From: Bacteroidota bacterium
Lineage (GTDB): Bacteria; Bacteroidota; Bacteroidia; UBA4408
Assembly (NCBI GenBank): GCA_016721765.1
Contig: JADKHO010000001.1
Location: 1,476,001-1,540,000, forward strand
Reading direction: 5' to 3'
Length of the DNA stretch: 64,000 bases
Under the pieces are notes generated by a model, which did not search any database, was not told where the DNA came from, and saw only the letters and a program-made list of their open reading frames with translations. Below are positions 9,049 to 16,777 of this stretch, in pieces; positions within the stretch are counted from its first letter, which is position 1, and each line of letters starts with the position of its first letter. A program made the position numbers and the translations under genes.

Positions 9049-9627
9049 ATGAAGAAAATTGTAAAATTAGCAGCTGTTTTTTTATTAATTGTAGCAACAG
9101 CAAGTACAGTAAGTGCACAAAAAGTAGCGCACATTAATTTGAATGATTTATTGTTGCTATTACCTGAGCGCAAAAAAGCAGAAGCTGATATTCAGGAATA
9201 TGCAAAACAATTGGATGGCCAATTAAAAACCATGAGCAATGAATACGATTCAAAAATTGCGGATTATCAAGCAAAGGAATCCATGATGACCGAACCAATT
9301 AAAGCCGATAAACAAAAAGAAATTGGTGATTTGGAAGACCGCATTAAAGCCTTTCAACAAACCGCACAAGAAAGTCTTCAAAAGAAACAAAATGATTTGT
9401 TGGAGCCTATGATTGCTACTGCTAAAAAAGCAATTGAAGAAGTAGCCAAAGAGAACGGTTATAAAAATTGCATCGACAGCAGTGCCGGTGTACTTTTATA
9501 CAGTGATCCTGCAGATGATATCTTGGCATTAGTTAAGAAAAAATTGAACCTAAGCGACGGTGCTTCATCACCGGCAACAGATAAAAAAGAGGAAACAAAA
9601 ACTCCAGAAAAAAAATCAGGAAAATAG
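9049..9627 (+). CDS. ompH: OmpH/Skp-family periplasmic chaperone, copy 2
   Basis: 192 residues with a signal peptide ending at VSAQK. The OmpH opening VAHINLNDLLLLLPERKKAEADI is followed by a coiled coil (about 40-115) and a closing beta section with the DPADDILALVKKKL motif. The tail is charged and low in complexity. It is a paralogue of the gene 29 bp upstream and presumably works with it in carrying nascent outer-membrane proteins. A strong terminator follows at once, so this is the last gene of the uppS-bamA-ompH unit. Confidence 0.9.
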   Translation: MKKIVKLAAVFLLIVATASTVSAQKVAHINLNDLLLLLPERKKAEADIQEYAKQLDGQLKTMSNEYDSKIADYQAKESMMTEPIKADKQKEIGDLEDRIKAFQQTAQESLQKKQNDLLEPMIATAKKAIEEVAKENGYKNCIDSSAGVLLYSDPADDILALVKKKLNLSDGASSPATDKKEETKTPEKKSGK

Positions 9628-9652
9628 TTCCTTACCAACTTTAATAAACTTA

Positions 9653-9684
9653 AAATCCTTCCGCTTCATCGGAAGGATTTTTTT
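9653..9684 (+). terminator. Rho-independent terminator of the bamA-ompH unit
   Basis: Perfect 11-bp stem AAATCCTTCCG (9653-9663) with CGGAAGGATTT (9670-9680), 6-nt loop CTTCAT, followed by Ts. Confidence 0.9.
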
Positions 9685-9734
9685 ATTTCACCCAATTGAG
9701 AAATAATGCCTTATAAAAAATTAAAGGAACAATA

Positions 9735-9999
9735 TCAATAAAAAACCGAAAAAGACCGGCCTATGAGAAATTGGCGTTAAGAAATTTGAATTCATTTTTT
9801 AGCGCTGGCCCGTGTAAGCAACCCTCGAGCGAGTAACAAAAATATTTCCCAATTACTGAACAAAATCAAGCGCTTGGGTTGCGCGATAAAATTAATTTAA
9901 ATTTTAGCCAATTGCTCATCAGCCTTGATTTTTTGCTTACTTTTTGATCAAGCAAAAAGTGAGGAAACACCATGAAAAGACGCTCACAAAAATGAAATT
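9735..9999. repeat. ~310-bp structured repeat, copy A (internally deleted)
   Basis: Near-identical to 10029-10347 over its whole length except for a missing block of about 55-65 bp that corresponds to ~10180-10240 (copies B and C carry AATTAAGGCGAAGCCGAATC there). It starts with AAAAAACCGAAAAAGACCGG, has GCAACCC and GGGTTGC arms about 65 bp apart, and ends with the hairpin around TTTTTGATCAAGCAAAAAG. The 789-bp gap between ompH and murI is mostly made of copies A and B. I see no convincing coding frame. Confidence 0.8.
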
Positions 10000-10028
10000 C
10001 AATTAATAACCAATCGCCAAAAAAATCA

Positions 10029-10347
10029 TCAATAAAAAACCGAAAAAGACCGGCCTATGAGAAATTGGCGTTAAGAAATTTGAATTCATTTTTTAGCGCG
10101 GGCCCGTGTAAGCAACCCTCGAGCGAGTAACAAAAATATTTCCCAATTACTGAACAAAATCGAGCGCTTGGGTTGCGTGATAATTAAGGCGAAGCCGAAT
10201 CACGAATACCTTAAAAAATTAACACAATATGAGTAAAAATGAATTTAAATTTTAGTCAATTGCTCATCAGCCTTGATTTTTTGCTTACTTTTTGATCAAG
10301 CAAGAAGTGAGAAAAACACCATAATAAGACGCTTACAAAAATGAAAT
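10029..10347. repeat. ~310-bp structured repeat, copy B
   Basis: Full-length copy in the same orientation as copy A and as copy C at 63606-63920. Order of elements: GACCGGCCTATGAGAAATTG, AGCGCGGGCCCGTG, GCAACCCTCGAGCGAG, CGAGCGCTTGGGTTGC, AATTAAGGCGAAGCCGAATC, CTCATCAGCCTTGATTTTTT, then CTTACTTTTTGATCAAGCAA. It lies directly before murI. Confidence 0.8.
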
Positions 10348-10416
10348 ACAAGATTATGAGCAACACAAAAAACCTCAATTTTAATTTCACCAAGTTTATT
10401 TTTTATCTTCACCGGA

Positions 10417-11247
10417 TTGAAAACAAACACTAAAAACCCCATTGGAGTATTCGATTCTGGCTACGGTGGACTTACCGTTTTGAAAGAGATTGTGCGTCAA
10501 CTCCCGCAATACGATTATCTGTATTTGGGTGATAACGCACGTGCACCTTATGGCACCCGTTCCTTTGAAACAGTGTATGAATACACTTTACAATGTGTAA
10601 AAAAATTATTTGAACTCAATTGTAAACTGGTTATACTTGCGTGCAACACAGCATCAGCAAAGGCTTTGCGCACTATACAACAAAAGGACTTAGCAGGCTT
10701 AGGTAGCGAAAAGCGCGTGCTTGGCGTGATTCGGCCTACTACCGAGATTGTTGGAAACTACAGCAAAACCGGCCATGTGGGAGTATTGGGAACAAGTGGT
10801 ACGGTTACATCAAATTCCTATCCAATCGAAATTGAAAAATTCTTTCCTCAGTTGGCAGTTAGCCAGGAAGCTTGCCCCATGTGGGTCCCACTTGTCGAGA
10901 ACAATGAATTTGAAAGTGCTGGCGCAGATTATTTTATTGAAAAACACATAAGAAGCATTTTGGCAAAGGATAATCAAATTGATACTATCATTTTAGGCTG
11001 TACACATTATCCACTACTCATTAATAAAATAAAACAACATTTGCCCGCCTCCATAACATTACTCTCTCAAGGCGAAATTGTAGCCGATGGATTAGCCGAC
11101 TATTTGCAGCGCCATCCCGAAATGGAAATCCTGTGCAGCAAAGGCTCCAGCCGCGAATTCTACACCACCGATGCCCCCGAAAATTTTGATGCCGCAGCCA
11201 GTGTATTTTTTGGAAATGAAGTAAAATCAAAACACATAGGCACATAG
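10417..11247 (+). CDS. murI: Glutamate racemase
   Basis: 276 residues. IGVFDSGYGGLTV near the N-terminus and the two catalytic cysteines C76 (ACNTASA) and C195 (GCTHYPL) identify MurI, which makes D-glutamate for peptidoglycan in the cytoplasm. The start is a TTG at 10417; no ATG lies in frame before the conserved IGVFDSG motif. The last residues (SKHIGT and the stop) are encoded by the first CACATAG palindrome, so the native C-terminus has probably been replaced by repeat sequence. The gene lies next to the envelope cluster, as is usual in Bacteroidota. Confidence 0.93.
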   Translation: MKTNTKNPIGVFDSGYGGLTVLKEIVRQLPQYDYLYLGDNARAPYGTRSFETVYEYTLQCVKKLFELNCKLVILACNTASAKALRTIQQKDLAGLGSEKRVLGVIRPTTEIVGNYSKTGHVGVLGTSGTVTSNSYPIEIEKFFPQLAVSQEACPMWVPLVENNEFESAGADYFIEKHIRSILAKDNQIDTIILGCTHYPLLINKIKQHLPASITLLSQGEIVADGLADYLQRHPEMEILCSKGSSREFYTTDAPENFDAAASVFFGNEVKSKHIGT

Positions 11248-11377
11248 CCCAACCCTATATGGCTATGTGCTCTATGCTCCTATGTGTTTCAAAAAAAACT
11301 CAAAAAAAAACACATAGGCACATAGACACATAGCCCAACCATTTTGATTCCTATGTGCGCTATGTTCCTATGTGTTT
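11229..11377. repeat. CACATAG palindromic repeats, left block (two copies)
   Basis: Copy 1 (11229-11292) runs AACACATAGGCACATAGCCC, a short spacer, then GGCTATGTGCTC and CTATGTGTTTC, so its arms pair. Copy 2 (11309-11377) has the same arms around AACCATTTTGATT. The copies are separated by A-rich sequence (CAAAAAAAACTC). They lie between murI and the GxxExxY gene and match the right block at 11884-12109. Confidence 0.85.
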
Positions 11378-11436
11378 CAAAAAAAAATCACCCTAATATC
11401 ATCCAAAAACGAAAAGGATATTTATGGACAGCACAC

Positions 11437-11444
11437 TAGTTTTG
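11437..11444 (+). promoter_or_regulatory. -7 box TAGTTTTG of the GxxExxY gene
   Basis: Exact TAnnTTTG match 18 bp before the ATG at 11462. It gives the repeat-flanked gene its own promoter. Confidence 0.5.
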
Positions 11445-11461
11445 TAAAAAAATGAAATCAA

Positions 11462-11872
11462 ATGACAAAACAACAATTAGATGAACTTACATACACTGTT
11501 TTAGGAGCAGCTATGGAGGTGCACAAAGAACTTGGTCCAGGTTTACTTGAAAGCGTTTATCACAAATGTTTAAAGCATGAATTAAGATCCAGAAGGTTAG
11601 AATTTACTTCCGAACTAGCAATTCCAATTAATTATAGAGGAATCGAACTGAGTGCGGATTTGCGATGTGATTTTTTGGTAGAGGATGTCCTTGTAGTTGA
11701 AATAAAAGCAGCGGAAGCCATGGCACCAATTCATGAAGCTCAATTATTAACCTATATGAAATTGTTAGAAAAGCCCAAAGGCCTACTCGTTAATTTTAAT
11801 TGCGTAAATATATTTAAAGAGGGCCAAAAGACACTTGTAAACGCTCATTTTAGAACCCTCCCTCCACACTAA
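11462..11872 (+). CDS. GxxExxY family protein (PD-(D/E)XK-like)
   Basis: 136 residues. The naming motif is visible as GPGLLESVYHKCL (G-x-x-E-x-x-Y, about residues 27-33), followed by LRCDFLVEDVLVVEIKAAE, a PD-(D/E)XK-like strand pair with D, E and K, and by HEAQLLTYMKLLEKPKGLLVNFN. The family is small and widespread, and its function is not settled; related proteins are known from intervening sequences of 23S rRNA. Here the gene is bracketed by arrays of the same palindromic CACATAG repeat, as if gene and repeats form one unit. It has its own promoter box. Confidence 0.85.
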   Translation: MTKQQLDELTYTVLGAAMEVHKELGPGLLESVYHKCLKHELRSRRLEFTSELAIPINYRGIELSADLRCDFLVEDVLVVEIKAAEAMAPIHEAQLLTYMKLLEKPKGLLVNFNCVNIFKEGQKTLVNAHFRTLPPH

Positions 11873-11883
11873 AAATGTGACTA

Positions 11884-12109
11884 AAACACATCCCTCTATA
11901 AACCCTATGTCCCTATGTTCCTATGTGTTTCAAAAAAAAACTCAAAAAAAAACTCTAAAAAAAACACATAGGCACATAGGCACATAGCCCATCACTTTAT
12001 AAACCCTATGTCCCTATGTTCCTATGTGTTTAAAAAAAAACTCTAAAAAAAACACATAGGCACATAGCCACATAGCCCAATCCTATGTTCCTATGTTCCT
12101 ATGTGTTTC
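11884..12109. repeat. CACATAG palindromic repeats, right block (three copies)
   Basis: Three units at about 11884-11931, 11962-12032 and 12050-12109. Each has AACACAT(AGG)CACATAG-type left arms and CTATGTTCCTATGTGTTT right arms, separated by runs like CAAAAAAAAACTC. The first unit has a decayed left arm (AAACACATCCCTCTATAAAC). This fills most of the 305-bp gap after the GxxExxY gene. Confidence 0.85.
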
Positions 12110-12125
12110 AAAAAATACTCACATA

Positions 12126-12163
12126 AAAAAAGGCGACTCTTTTGAAGCCGCCTTTCTTTTTAA
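12126..12163 (-). terminator. Terminator of the DUF2723 gene
   Basis: Stem AAAGGCG (12129-12135) with CGCCTTT (12149-12155). Read on the minus strand it is followed by a T-run, just downstream of the stop at 12178. Confidence 0.75.
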
Positions 12164-12177
12164 TAGATCTATTCGAA

Positions 12178-15100
12178 TTAACTACCGTACTGACTTTGTA
12201 ATTTAGTAAAGTCCTTCTCAAGCTCCTTAGATAAGGCATCTTGTTTGTAGTTTTTACTCATCATCATCAAGCGAGAAATAACACTCATAGCTTGTTGTTT
12301 TTCGGTATCGATGGTAGCAGATAAAGCCGGACGCAAAGAGAAATAATATTCCAAGTCACCTTTATAAATTTCGGCTAAACGTTTCACCAATTTATTTCCT
12401 TTTTCGAATTCTCCTGCTTTGTAGTAAGCTTCAGCTACAGGCATCATAAAAAAGTTATAGGCAATAATTTTTTCAGGCATCACTTCCATGCATTTATCCA
12501 AAGCTTTAATAGCCTTATCTTTCTTGCCTTCTGCCATCAACTGATCCGCCAAACGAGCAAAATTGTTGCGTAAGTTCATGGTCATGCGGATGTTGTTTTC
12601 ATCCATGTAAATGTCACTTTTATCCATCCCACCCCACACAAATTTTTCCATCACATTTTTGTACATCAAGTCGGTATTTACACGACCCGATTGTCCATCC
12701 ATAGGTTGCGGAAAACGAGCCGGTATCAGGCGATAAGCCAAGCCTTCCAATTGAAAATAAGGCTCCAAGTTCATGTAAGCATCGTCCCCAACCGTTACTG
12801 CAAAATAAATAGGGCGTTTCCAGTTATTGGAAGCGAGAATATCAAAAATTACCAAGTCGTTTTTAAGGATATAATTCTTTTTAATGTTCCAGGTAATTCC
12901 TTTAGAAACGTTGGCAGCAAGCTCTTTGGGAACTGTACCATCGTTTACCACTTGTGCCGAATCAACCGGAATAAAAACTTTATTGGTGGGCAAATAACTA
13001 AACAATTGTCCCGATTGCATTTCCACTTTATCGTCCGGGTTTTCGCTCGCCACGAATTTTATCAAATCTTGTATGTTGTAATATTTTCCGGTATCAATGC
13101 CCATGTTTGGATTTTTGTAGATGGGCACATAATCACGTGTTCCTTGTCTTACTTGGTTGGCAGTAAGTGTTAAGGGTACAGGTTCTGAGTCGTAAGCTTT
13201 ACGGCGCATCTGATCAATATACCAATCGGTTTGTGCCAGACTTAAGTTCACCACACGCACATCCGTACGCATTCCTTCCACTTCTTGTGCATACCACAAA
13301 GGGAAAGTATCGTTATCGCCGTTGGTAAATAAGATAGCATTGGGTGCACAAGAGTTCAAATAATTGAAAGCAAAATCGCGTGCAGTATAACGGTGCGCAC
13401 GGCTGTGATCGTTCCAACCATCCTTTGCCATCAATACCGGTGCAGCTAGTAAACCAAGCGCTGTAGCAGCAACCGCAGCACCTTGAGGCGAAATCTTTTT
13501 ACTTAAGAAATCAAATATCGCATAAGCCCCTAATCCAATCCAAATGGCAAAGGCATAAAATGCGCCCACATAGGCATAATCCCGTTCACGCGGCTGGTAA
13601 GGCGATTGATTCAAATAAATCACAATAGCCAATCCGGTAAAGAAAAATAAAAGCCCAACAATCAGCGCATCTTGCGTGTCTTTGCGGATGTGAAAAATCA
13701 AACCTATGGCACCTAATAAAAAGGGTAACATGTAAAACGTATTGCGTGCTTTATTATTTTTGAAAGACTCCGAAACCTTGGTTTGTGAGCCAATACGGCC
13801 ATTGTCGATAAACGGAATACCACTCATCCAGTTTCCTTTTAAAATGCTGCCATGCCCTTGAACATCGTTTTGACGGCCACTAAAATTCCACATGAAATAG
13901 CGCACAAACATGTGCCCAATTTGGTAGTTAAAGAAGTACTTCATGTTTTCACCAAAAGTAGGCTTCATAATCGTTTCAGGTTCCCCGCGGTTGTTGGTGG
14001 TACGTACAGGAGTACCTTTAAAATCGGTCCAGTCTTTATAGCCCGAAACGTGATTGCTTTGACTGCTCCACATACGCGGAAAAACAGTGCAAAATGCAGG
14101 GTCGTAGTTGGGAACAGAACTTTTACGGTCGTCTGTAATTATATATTCTCCTTTAGCTTCATCTTTGGTATACACCGGATTTCCATCGCTGTAAGGATTC
14201 GCAGGATCAAGTGGTGCATTAAAATATTGTCCGTAGCCAATTGGCCAATCGCCGTATTGCTCGCGGTTGAGGTAAGCAAGCAAGGTTACGGCGTTTTCAG
14301 GATTGTTTTCATCCATTGGAGTATTTGCTTGTGAGCGGATAATCAAAGTGAAGAAGGAAGAGTATCCGATTAATATCACACTAAAGCAAAGAATAACTGT
14401 ATTGGCAACGGGTTTGTTCTTTTTACTGGTGTAGTTTAAGCCCCAAATAATTCCACCAATCAACACCGCAAAAAAGAAAATGGTTCCACTGTTAAATGGC
14501 ATCCCAAAGGTGTTCACAAAGAGCAATTCGGTTTTAGCCGAAAAGCTTACTACTTTAGGAACAATACCGTTTTGAATAATAACTAAAATGATCACCGAAA
14601 GAATCCCGGTAAGGATAAAACCCTTGCGGGATGGAGTGAATTTTTTATAATAGTACACGAAGGTAATGGCAGGAATGGCAAGCAAGTTCAACAAATGGAC
14701 ACCAATACTTAAACCCATTAAATAGGCAATCAATACAATCCAACGCTCGGAATGAGGCTCATCGGCAACACTTTCCCATTTTAAAATGGCCCAAAACACA
14801 ATAGCAGTAAAGAAAGAAGAAGAAGCATAAACCTCACCTTCTACAGCCGAAAACCAAAAGGAATCAGAAAAAGTATAGGCTAAAGCACCCACTAAACCGC
14901 TTCCCATAATGGCAATCAATTTGCCTTGTGTCATTTCGCCGCTGCGTAAGGCAATCTTCTTCGCGAAAGCGGTAATGCTCCAAAACAAAAATAAAATAGT
15001 AAAGGCACTGGCTAAAGCCGACATACTGTTCACCATCATTGCTTTGCCGCTGATATCGCTGGCAAACAAAGTGAAAAATCTTCCTAAAAGGTTAAATAAC

Positions 15101-15264
15101 GGCGCACCGGGAGGGTGACCCACTTCTAATTTAAAAGAGGTAGCGATGTACTCCCCGCAGTCCCAAAAACTGGCGGTGGGTTCCATGGTGCTCAAATATA
15201 CGAAAGCCGCTACCAGAAAGGTTGCCCAGCCAACAACATTATTTAATTTTTGATAATTCTTCAT
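12178..15264 (-). CDS. DUF2723 polytopic membrane protein (TMEM260-like)
   Basis: 1028 residues. The N-terminus carries the DUF2723 signature (FWDCGEYIATSFKLEVGHPPGAPLFNLLGRFF, about residues 33-65), followed by about ten to twelve membrane segments up to ~630. A large soluble C-terminal part has TPR-like helices near the end (KAIKALDKCMEVMPEKIIAYNFF, EAYYKAGEFEKGNKLVKRLAEIYKG). The fold resembles GT-C glycosyltransferases, with a DxxE-like DCGE motif in the first loop. Eukaryotic TMEM260 is an O-mannosyltransferase, so a role in protein or envelope glycosylation is a reasonable inference only. The gene is monocistronic, with a terminator just after it and a possible -7 box (TAAATTCG, minus strand, 15298-15305). 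Confidence 0.85.
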   Translation of the reverse strand: MKNYQKLNNVVGWATFLVAAFVYLSTMEPTASFWDCGEYIATSFKLEVGHPPGAPLFNLLGRFFTLFASDISGKAMMVNSMSALASAFTILFLFWSITAFAKKIALRSGEMTQGKLIAIMGSGLVGALAYTFSDSFWFSAVEGEVYASSSFFTAIVFWAILKWESVADEPHSERWIVLIAYLMGLSIGVHLLNLLAIPAITFVYYYKKFTPSRKGFILTGILSVIILVIIQNGIVPKVVSFSAKTELLFVNTFGMPFNSGTIFFFAVLIGGIIWGLNYTSKKNKPVANTVILCFSVILIGYSSFFTLIIRSQANTPMDENNPENAVTLLAYLNREQYGDWPIGYGQYFNAPLDPANPYSDGNPVYTKDEAKGEYIITDDRKSSVPNYDPAFCTVFPRMWSSQSNHVSGYKDWTDFKGTPVRTTNNRGEPETIMKPTFGENMKYFFNYQIGHMFVRYFMWNFSGRQNDVQGHGSILKGNWMSGIPFIDNGRIGSQTKVSESFKNNKARNTFYMLPFLLGAIGLIFHIRKDTQDALIVGLLFFFTGLAIVIYLNQSPYQPRERDYAYVGAFYAFAIWIGLGAYAIFDFLSKKISPQGAAVAATALGLLAAPVLMAKDGWNDHSRAHRYTARDFAFNYLNSCAPNAILFTNGDNDTFPLWYAQEVEGMRTDVRVVNLSLAQTDWYIDQMRRKAYDSEPVPLTLTANQVRQGTRDYVPIYKNPNMGIDTGKYYNIQDLIKFVASENPDDKVEMQSGQLFSYLPTNKVFIPVDSAQVVNDGTVPKELAANVSKGITWNIKKNYILKNDLVIFDILASNNWKRPIYFAVTVGDDAYMNLEPYFQLEGLAYRLIPARFPQPMDGQSGRVNTDLMYKNVMEKFVWGGMDKSDIYMDENNIRMTMNLRNNFARLADQLMAEGKKDKAIKALDKCMEVMPEKIIAYNFFMMPVAEAYYKAGEFEKGNKLVKRLAEIYKGDLEYYFSLRPALSATIDTEKQQAMSVISRLMMMSKNYKQDALSKELEKDFTKLQSQYGS

Positions 15265-15432
15265 AAGTGAATGCTAAATTTTTTTTACATGAACAGGCGA
15301 ATTTAGGAAAATAATTGCAGGTCGGTAAATAGGGCTTGCTTTTTAGGGAATTTTATGAAAGGTGATGGAGGTTAAAGAAAAAGGAGCAAGTCCGAAAAAC
15401 ATGCGGAAAATCATGTTTAAATTATGCTATTA

Positions 15433-15450
15433 TTATGATTGCAATCATAA
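15433..15450. promoter_or_regulatory. Fnr/Crp-type operator upstream of the fasciclin gene
   Basis: TTATGATTGCAATCATAA is a perfect 18-bp palindrome with the core TGAT-N4-ATCA. Its centre (15441.5) is 36.5 bp before the last G of the -7 box at 15471-15478, the place expected for a class II activator (about -41.5). The same dyad occurs before the cytochrome c gene and before the gene at 24330. Confidence 0.75.
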
Positions 15451-15470
15451 GCGAAAAATGCACTTGGCGT

Positions 15471-15478
15471 TACTTTCG
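15471..15478 (+). promoter_or_regulatory. -7 box TACTTTCG of the fasciclin gene
   Basis: TAnnTTCG variant of the Bacteroidota -7 box. The -33 position is occupied by the Fnr-type dyad instead of TTTG, which fits an activator-dependent promoter. Confidence 0.5.
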
Positions 15479-15514
15479 GAGCATAATTTAAAACTCATCT
15501 CAATCTGAAATTCT

Positions 15515-16087
15515 ATGAAAACTAAATCTAAACTTATTGTTGGATGTTGCACGTTAGCTTTGTTTGTGGCTTGCAATTCCGGAACTGAAACACCCGTTGC
15601 ATCAAGCGAAACGACAGCTGAATCTGCAGCACCACTAACAGGACAATCCGGAGTTCAGGACGATGTTTCTCAAAAAAATGTGGTGCAAATTGCCGTAGGA
15701 AGTAAGGATCATACCACATTGGTTACTGCTGTAAAAGCTGCTGAGCTTGTAGATGTTTTAAGTAATGCGGGACCATTTACCGTGTTTGCACCGGTTAACG
15801 CGGCTTTCGATAAATTACCAGCAGGTACGGTGGAAGGTTTGTTAAAACCAGAGTCCAAGGAAGCACTCCAAGATATTTTACAATACCATGTGAGTGTAGC
15901 AGTTTACAATGTGGATCAATTTACTGACGGGCAGGTAATCGGACAAGTTAATGGTGGAAATATTTCGCTTTCTGTGAAAGATGGAAAGGTGATGATTAAT
16001 GGTAAGGCAACAATTGTAGCTTCAATAAAAGCGAGTAATGGTGTAATTCACGTAATTGACGAGGTACTTCTGCCTCCTAAGAACTAA
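15515..16087 (+). CDS. Fasciclin (FAS1) domain lipoprotein
   Basis: 190 residues with a lipoprotein signal (lipobox FVAC, Cys20), a Ser/Thr/Ala-rich linker, then one complete FAS1 domain (about 60-188). The H1 box is GPFTVFAPVNAAFDKLP, the YH motif lies in ILQYHVS, and the H2 region is IKASNGVIHVIDEVLLPP. FAS1 lipoproteins are cell-surface or periplasmic and their ligands vary. A perfect Fnr-type dyad upstream ties the gene to the regulon of the neighbouring nitrous-oxide cluster, so expression at low oxygen or under nitrogen-oxide stress is likely. A direct redox role is not shown by the sequence. Confidence 0.9.
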   Translation: MKTKSKLIVGCCTLALFVACNSGTETPVASSETTAESAAPLTGQSGVQDDVSQKNVVQIAVGSKDHTTLVTAVKAAELVDVLSNAGPFTVFAPVNAAFDKLPAGTVEGLLKPESKEALQDILQYHVSVAVYNVDQFTDGQVIGQVNGGNISLSVKDGKVMINGKATIVASIKASNGVIHVIDEVLLPPKN

Positions 16088-16102
16088 TTTTTGGTTGATT
16101 TC

Positions 16103-16141
16103 AAAAAGGGTCAGATTGAAATTTCATTCTGGCCTTTTTTA
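16103..16141 (+). terminator. Terminator after the fasciclin gene
   Basis: AAAAAGGGTCAGA and TCTGGCCTTTTTT form an imperfect stem that ends in a T-run, 16 bp after the stop. Confidence 0.75.
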
Positions 16142-16372
16142 TTTTTTGAAATAATGTCAATCCGTTTAAGTACTTAACAAGTAATTGAGCATTTTCCTTC
16201 TCTGTGAACTGCTTCGGGAAAGCTCAGCATGACTGCACAGGAATAGTTTTATTGAATTTGCAGTTCCATTAAAGCGTTCACAGGTATACTATTTCGCAAA
16301 GTCAAATCGGCCAAAGGAATTTATTGACTAAGTATATACCCGAATAACATTCAGTTTTTATGAAGCAAATCT
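16142..16372. other. Intergenic region without a recognised feature
   Basis: No convincing gene. It contains CTGTGAACTGCTTCGGGAAAG and GCTCAGCATGACTGCACAG, which look like the kind of dispersed fragment seen in Bacteroidota, but no second copy occurs in this window. It is the 3' flank of the minus-strand hemoglobin gene; no clear terminator for that gene is seen. Confidence 0.3.
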
Positions 16373-16759
16373 CTAGATGGGATTGTGAACATTTAAAATT
16401 TTTATTTGCATCACAGTAGAAATACTGTGCGCTTTGGCTTTTGCAGTAGTTGCTTGATGCCCCTCAAATAATTCATCCACCGAATCGTCAAAGAGTTTAT
16501 TCCAGCGTTCAAAATGCTCTAATTTCAGCGAGGATATATGATGCAAATGTTGGTGCAAACTCATGGGTTGACCTGTATATGCACCGGTAAAGAATAAAAT
16601 ATTCTCCCAGAAATTATACATGGTGGGTAAATGCTTTTCCCAATTTACGGGAATAACTTCGCTAAATAGGTAGCTTATTAATTCATCAGCCTTTACCTTT
16701 TCATAAAATCGATTCACCAAGAGTACTATATCATCACGGTTTTCAATGTCCTTTTTCAT
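16373..16759 (-). CDS. Group III truncated hemoglobin
   Basis: 128 residues, the length of group III 2/2 hemoglobins. Typical sequence runs are IVLLVNRFYEKVKADELISYLF, NWEKHLPTMYNFWENILF and the His-rich stretch around the proximal histidine (LHQHLHHISSLKLEHFERWNKLF), followed by AKAHSISTVMQIKI. These small heme proteins bind O2 or NO and are often linked to NO detoxification. It follows nosY by 18 bp on the same strand, so it is probably the last gene of the nos operon. It likely acts as a cytoplasmic NO or O2 handling protein during N2O respiration. Confidence 0.85.
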   Translation of the reverse strand: MKKDIENRDDIVLLVNRFYEKVKADELISYLFSEVIPVNWEKHLPTMYNFWENILFFTGAYTGQPMSLHQHLHHISSLKLEHFERWNKLFDDSVDELFEGHQATTAKAKAHSISTVMQIKILNVHNPI

Positions 16760-16777
16760 TTTATATTTTTTAAACTG

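Noticed and set aside
9735..10347. A coding gene between ompH and murI
   Set aside because: The gap is made of two repeat copies with frequent stops in all frames; no conserved frame is shared by the three copies.
11229..12109. CACATAG units as a CRISPR array
   Set aside because: Units are palindromes with A-rich low-complexity spacers that are nearly identical to each other, they flank a gene, and there are no cas genes.
12691..14334. Long plus-strand frames opposite the DUF2723 gene
   Set aside because: They are antisense shadows of a clearly coding, family-matched gene.
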